Source of the DNA: Vibrio bivalvicida
GTDB lineage: Bacteria; Pseudomonadota; Gammaproteobacteria; Enterobacterales; Vibrionaceae
Length of the DNA stretch: 64,000 bases
Assembly: GCF_001399455.2 (NCBI RefSeq)
Contig: NZ_LLEI02000075.1
Location: forward strand, 1 to 64,000
Direction of reading: 5' to 3'
Position 1 is the stretch's first letter; the number at the start of each line of letters is the position of its first letter. The notes beneath the pieces are model-generated. The model made no database searches and was not told the origin of the DNA. It worked only from the letters and a program-made list of their open reading frames with translations. Of the stretch, positions 63,197-64,000 are shown one piece after another. The translations under genes and the position numbers were made by a program.

Positions 63197-63970
63197 CTAA
63201 TCTTCGTTCGCGACCACTTCAAGTGGAATGGCGTTTTCTTTAAGAATTGACAAGATTTCTTTAGGGGGCTGTTTGTCGGTAAACAACATATGTAGCTGAG
63301 ATATATTGCCGAGCTTAACCATAGCGTTACGCCCAAACTTAGAGTGGTCAACAGCTAAGAATACGCTACGACTGTTTTCTATGATTGCTTGTTTAACCCT
63401 GACTTCATGGTAGTCGAAGTCGAGTAGAGAGCCATCAAAATCAATACCACTAATACCCAAAATGCCGAAGTCTAAACGGAACTGCTTAACAAAATCTAGC
63501 GTCGCTTCACCGACGATACCTCCATCTCGATTACGGACCTCTCCACCGGCAAGGATAACCTTGAACTCTGGGTTAGGCAGCAAGATGGTAGCAACATTAA
63601 TGTTGTTGGTAACCACGCGTAGCTGTTTGTGATTTTTACTCAGTGCGCGTGCAATAGCTTCTGGTGTGGTGCCAATATCAATAAATAGAGTCGCACCATC
63701 GGGAATGTGTTTCACGACTTCGTCAGCAATGACATCTTTCTCATTGAAATTTAGGCTCTTACGTGTGTTATAAGAGGTGTTTTCTGAACTCAATGGGATG
63801 GTTGCTCCGCCGTGATAACGACGGATTTTATTCGTGTCTGCCAATTCATTTAAGTCACGGCGAATGGTTTGCGGGCTTACGTCAAACTTCTCGACCAGTT
63901 CTTCCGTGCTAACATAGCCCTGTTTTTGAACCAACTTGATGATCTGCTGATGTCTTGGTATCTGTTTCAC
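63197..63970 (-). CDS. glpR: Glycerol-3-phosphate regulon repressor GlpR
   Basis: 257-aa DeoR-family repressor. N-terminal HTH (QGYVSTEELVEKFDVSPQTIRRDLNELADTNKIRRYHGGA) and the GlpR sugar-phosphate domain with FIDIGTTPEAIARAL, VVTNNINVA and ILAGGEVRNRDGGIVGEATL. It matches E. coli GlpR over the whole length. It is upstream of glpD and its own promoter is probably before 63970. The last visible gene in the window. Confidence 0.96.
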   Translation of the reverse strand: MKQIPRHQQIIKLVQKQGYVSTEELVEKFDVSPQTIRRDLNELADTNKIRRYHGGATIPLSSENTSYNTRKSLNFNEKDVIADEVVKHIPDGATLFIDIGTTPEAIARALSKNHKQLRVVTNNINVATILLPNPEFKVILAGGEVRNRDGGIVGEATLDFVKQFRLDFGILGISGIDFDGSLLDFDYHEVRVKQAIIENSRSVFLAVDHSKFGRNAMVKLGNISQLHMLFTDKQPPKEILSILKENAIPLEVVANED

Positions 63971-64000
63971 TCATTGCTCCCTGAACGAGGTTGGTCGGCA

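Overview
The window looks like a stretch of a Vibrio chromosome (Gammaproteobacteria, Vibrionaceae). The grounds are protein similarity recalled from memory, about 45 % GC by eye, TAA-rich stops, a complete isc operon with iscX followed by pepB and ndk, and Vibrio-type intergenic palindromes. The species cannot be told from sequence alone. No phage, transposase, integron or CRISPR array was seen.

Region 1 (1-12.6 kb) is housekeeping. tRNA-Asp and tRNA-Trp are followed by two degenerate tandem copies of the tRNA-Trp/terminator unit. Next come suhB and trmJ, the iron-sulfur operon iscRSUA-hscBA-fdx-iscX behind two IscR boxes, then pepB, ndk and a stand-alone EF-G gene that looks like the second EF-G paralogue. 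Region 2 (12.6-17.8 kb) is accessory: a heptanucleotide tandem repeat, two GcvA-type LysR regulators flanking a DUF1127 mini-protein, a long-chain acyl-CoA synthetase and an AraC-type regulator.

Region 3 (17.8-31 kb) is a complete Tad/Flp tight-adherence pilus locus of 15 genes: two Flp prepilins, the TadV peptidase, RcpC and RcpA, a small lipoprotein, three TadE/F/G-like proteins, TadZABC and TadD. A non-canonical AAA+ ATPase sits inside the operon. An AT-rich 450-bp divergent region separates the locus from the AraC-type gene, which may be its regulator.

Region 4 (31-59.4 kb) centres on sugar use. It has chrA with a divergent LysR, a GH63 glucosidase pair (ygjJK), ebgA/ebgC beta-galactosidase with EbgR and a YjeM-like permease, galETKM with galR, and ygjH. 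As I recall, E. coli has the order ygjH-ebgR-ebgA-ebgC-transporter-ygjJ-ygjK; here the block is split by inserted genes (AraC/EamA, DUF5329, metallo-hydrolase/TetR, gal operon, ahpC/ahpF). Near-identical AGTAAA..TTTACT dyads lie upstream of ygjJ and between galR and ygjH, with related dyads before ebgA and ebgR, which suggests a shared regulator. ahpC and ahpF each have an OxyR-type box in a duplicated promoter segment. A 269-bp MITE-like element lies after galM.

Region 5 (59.4-64 kb) holds a gamma-glutamylcyclotransferase-fold protein, nnrS behind two NorR boxes and a sigma-54 promoter, and glpD/glpR with GlpR half-sites. The candidates most worth following are the tRNA-Trp-derived tandem units, the AAA+ ATPase in the Tad operon and the predicted ebg/ygjJK/galR regulon.
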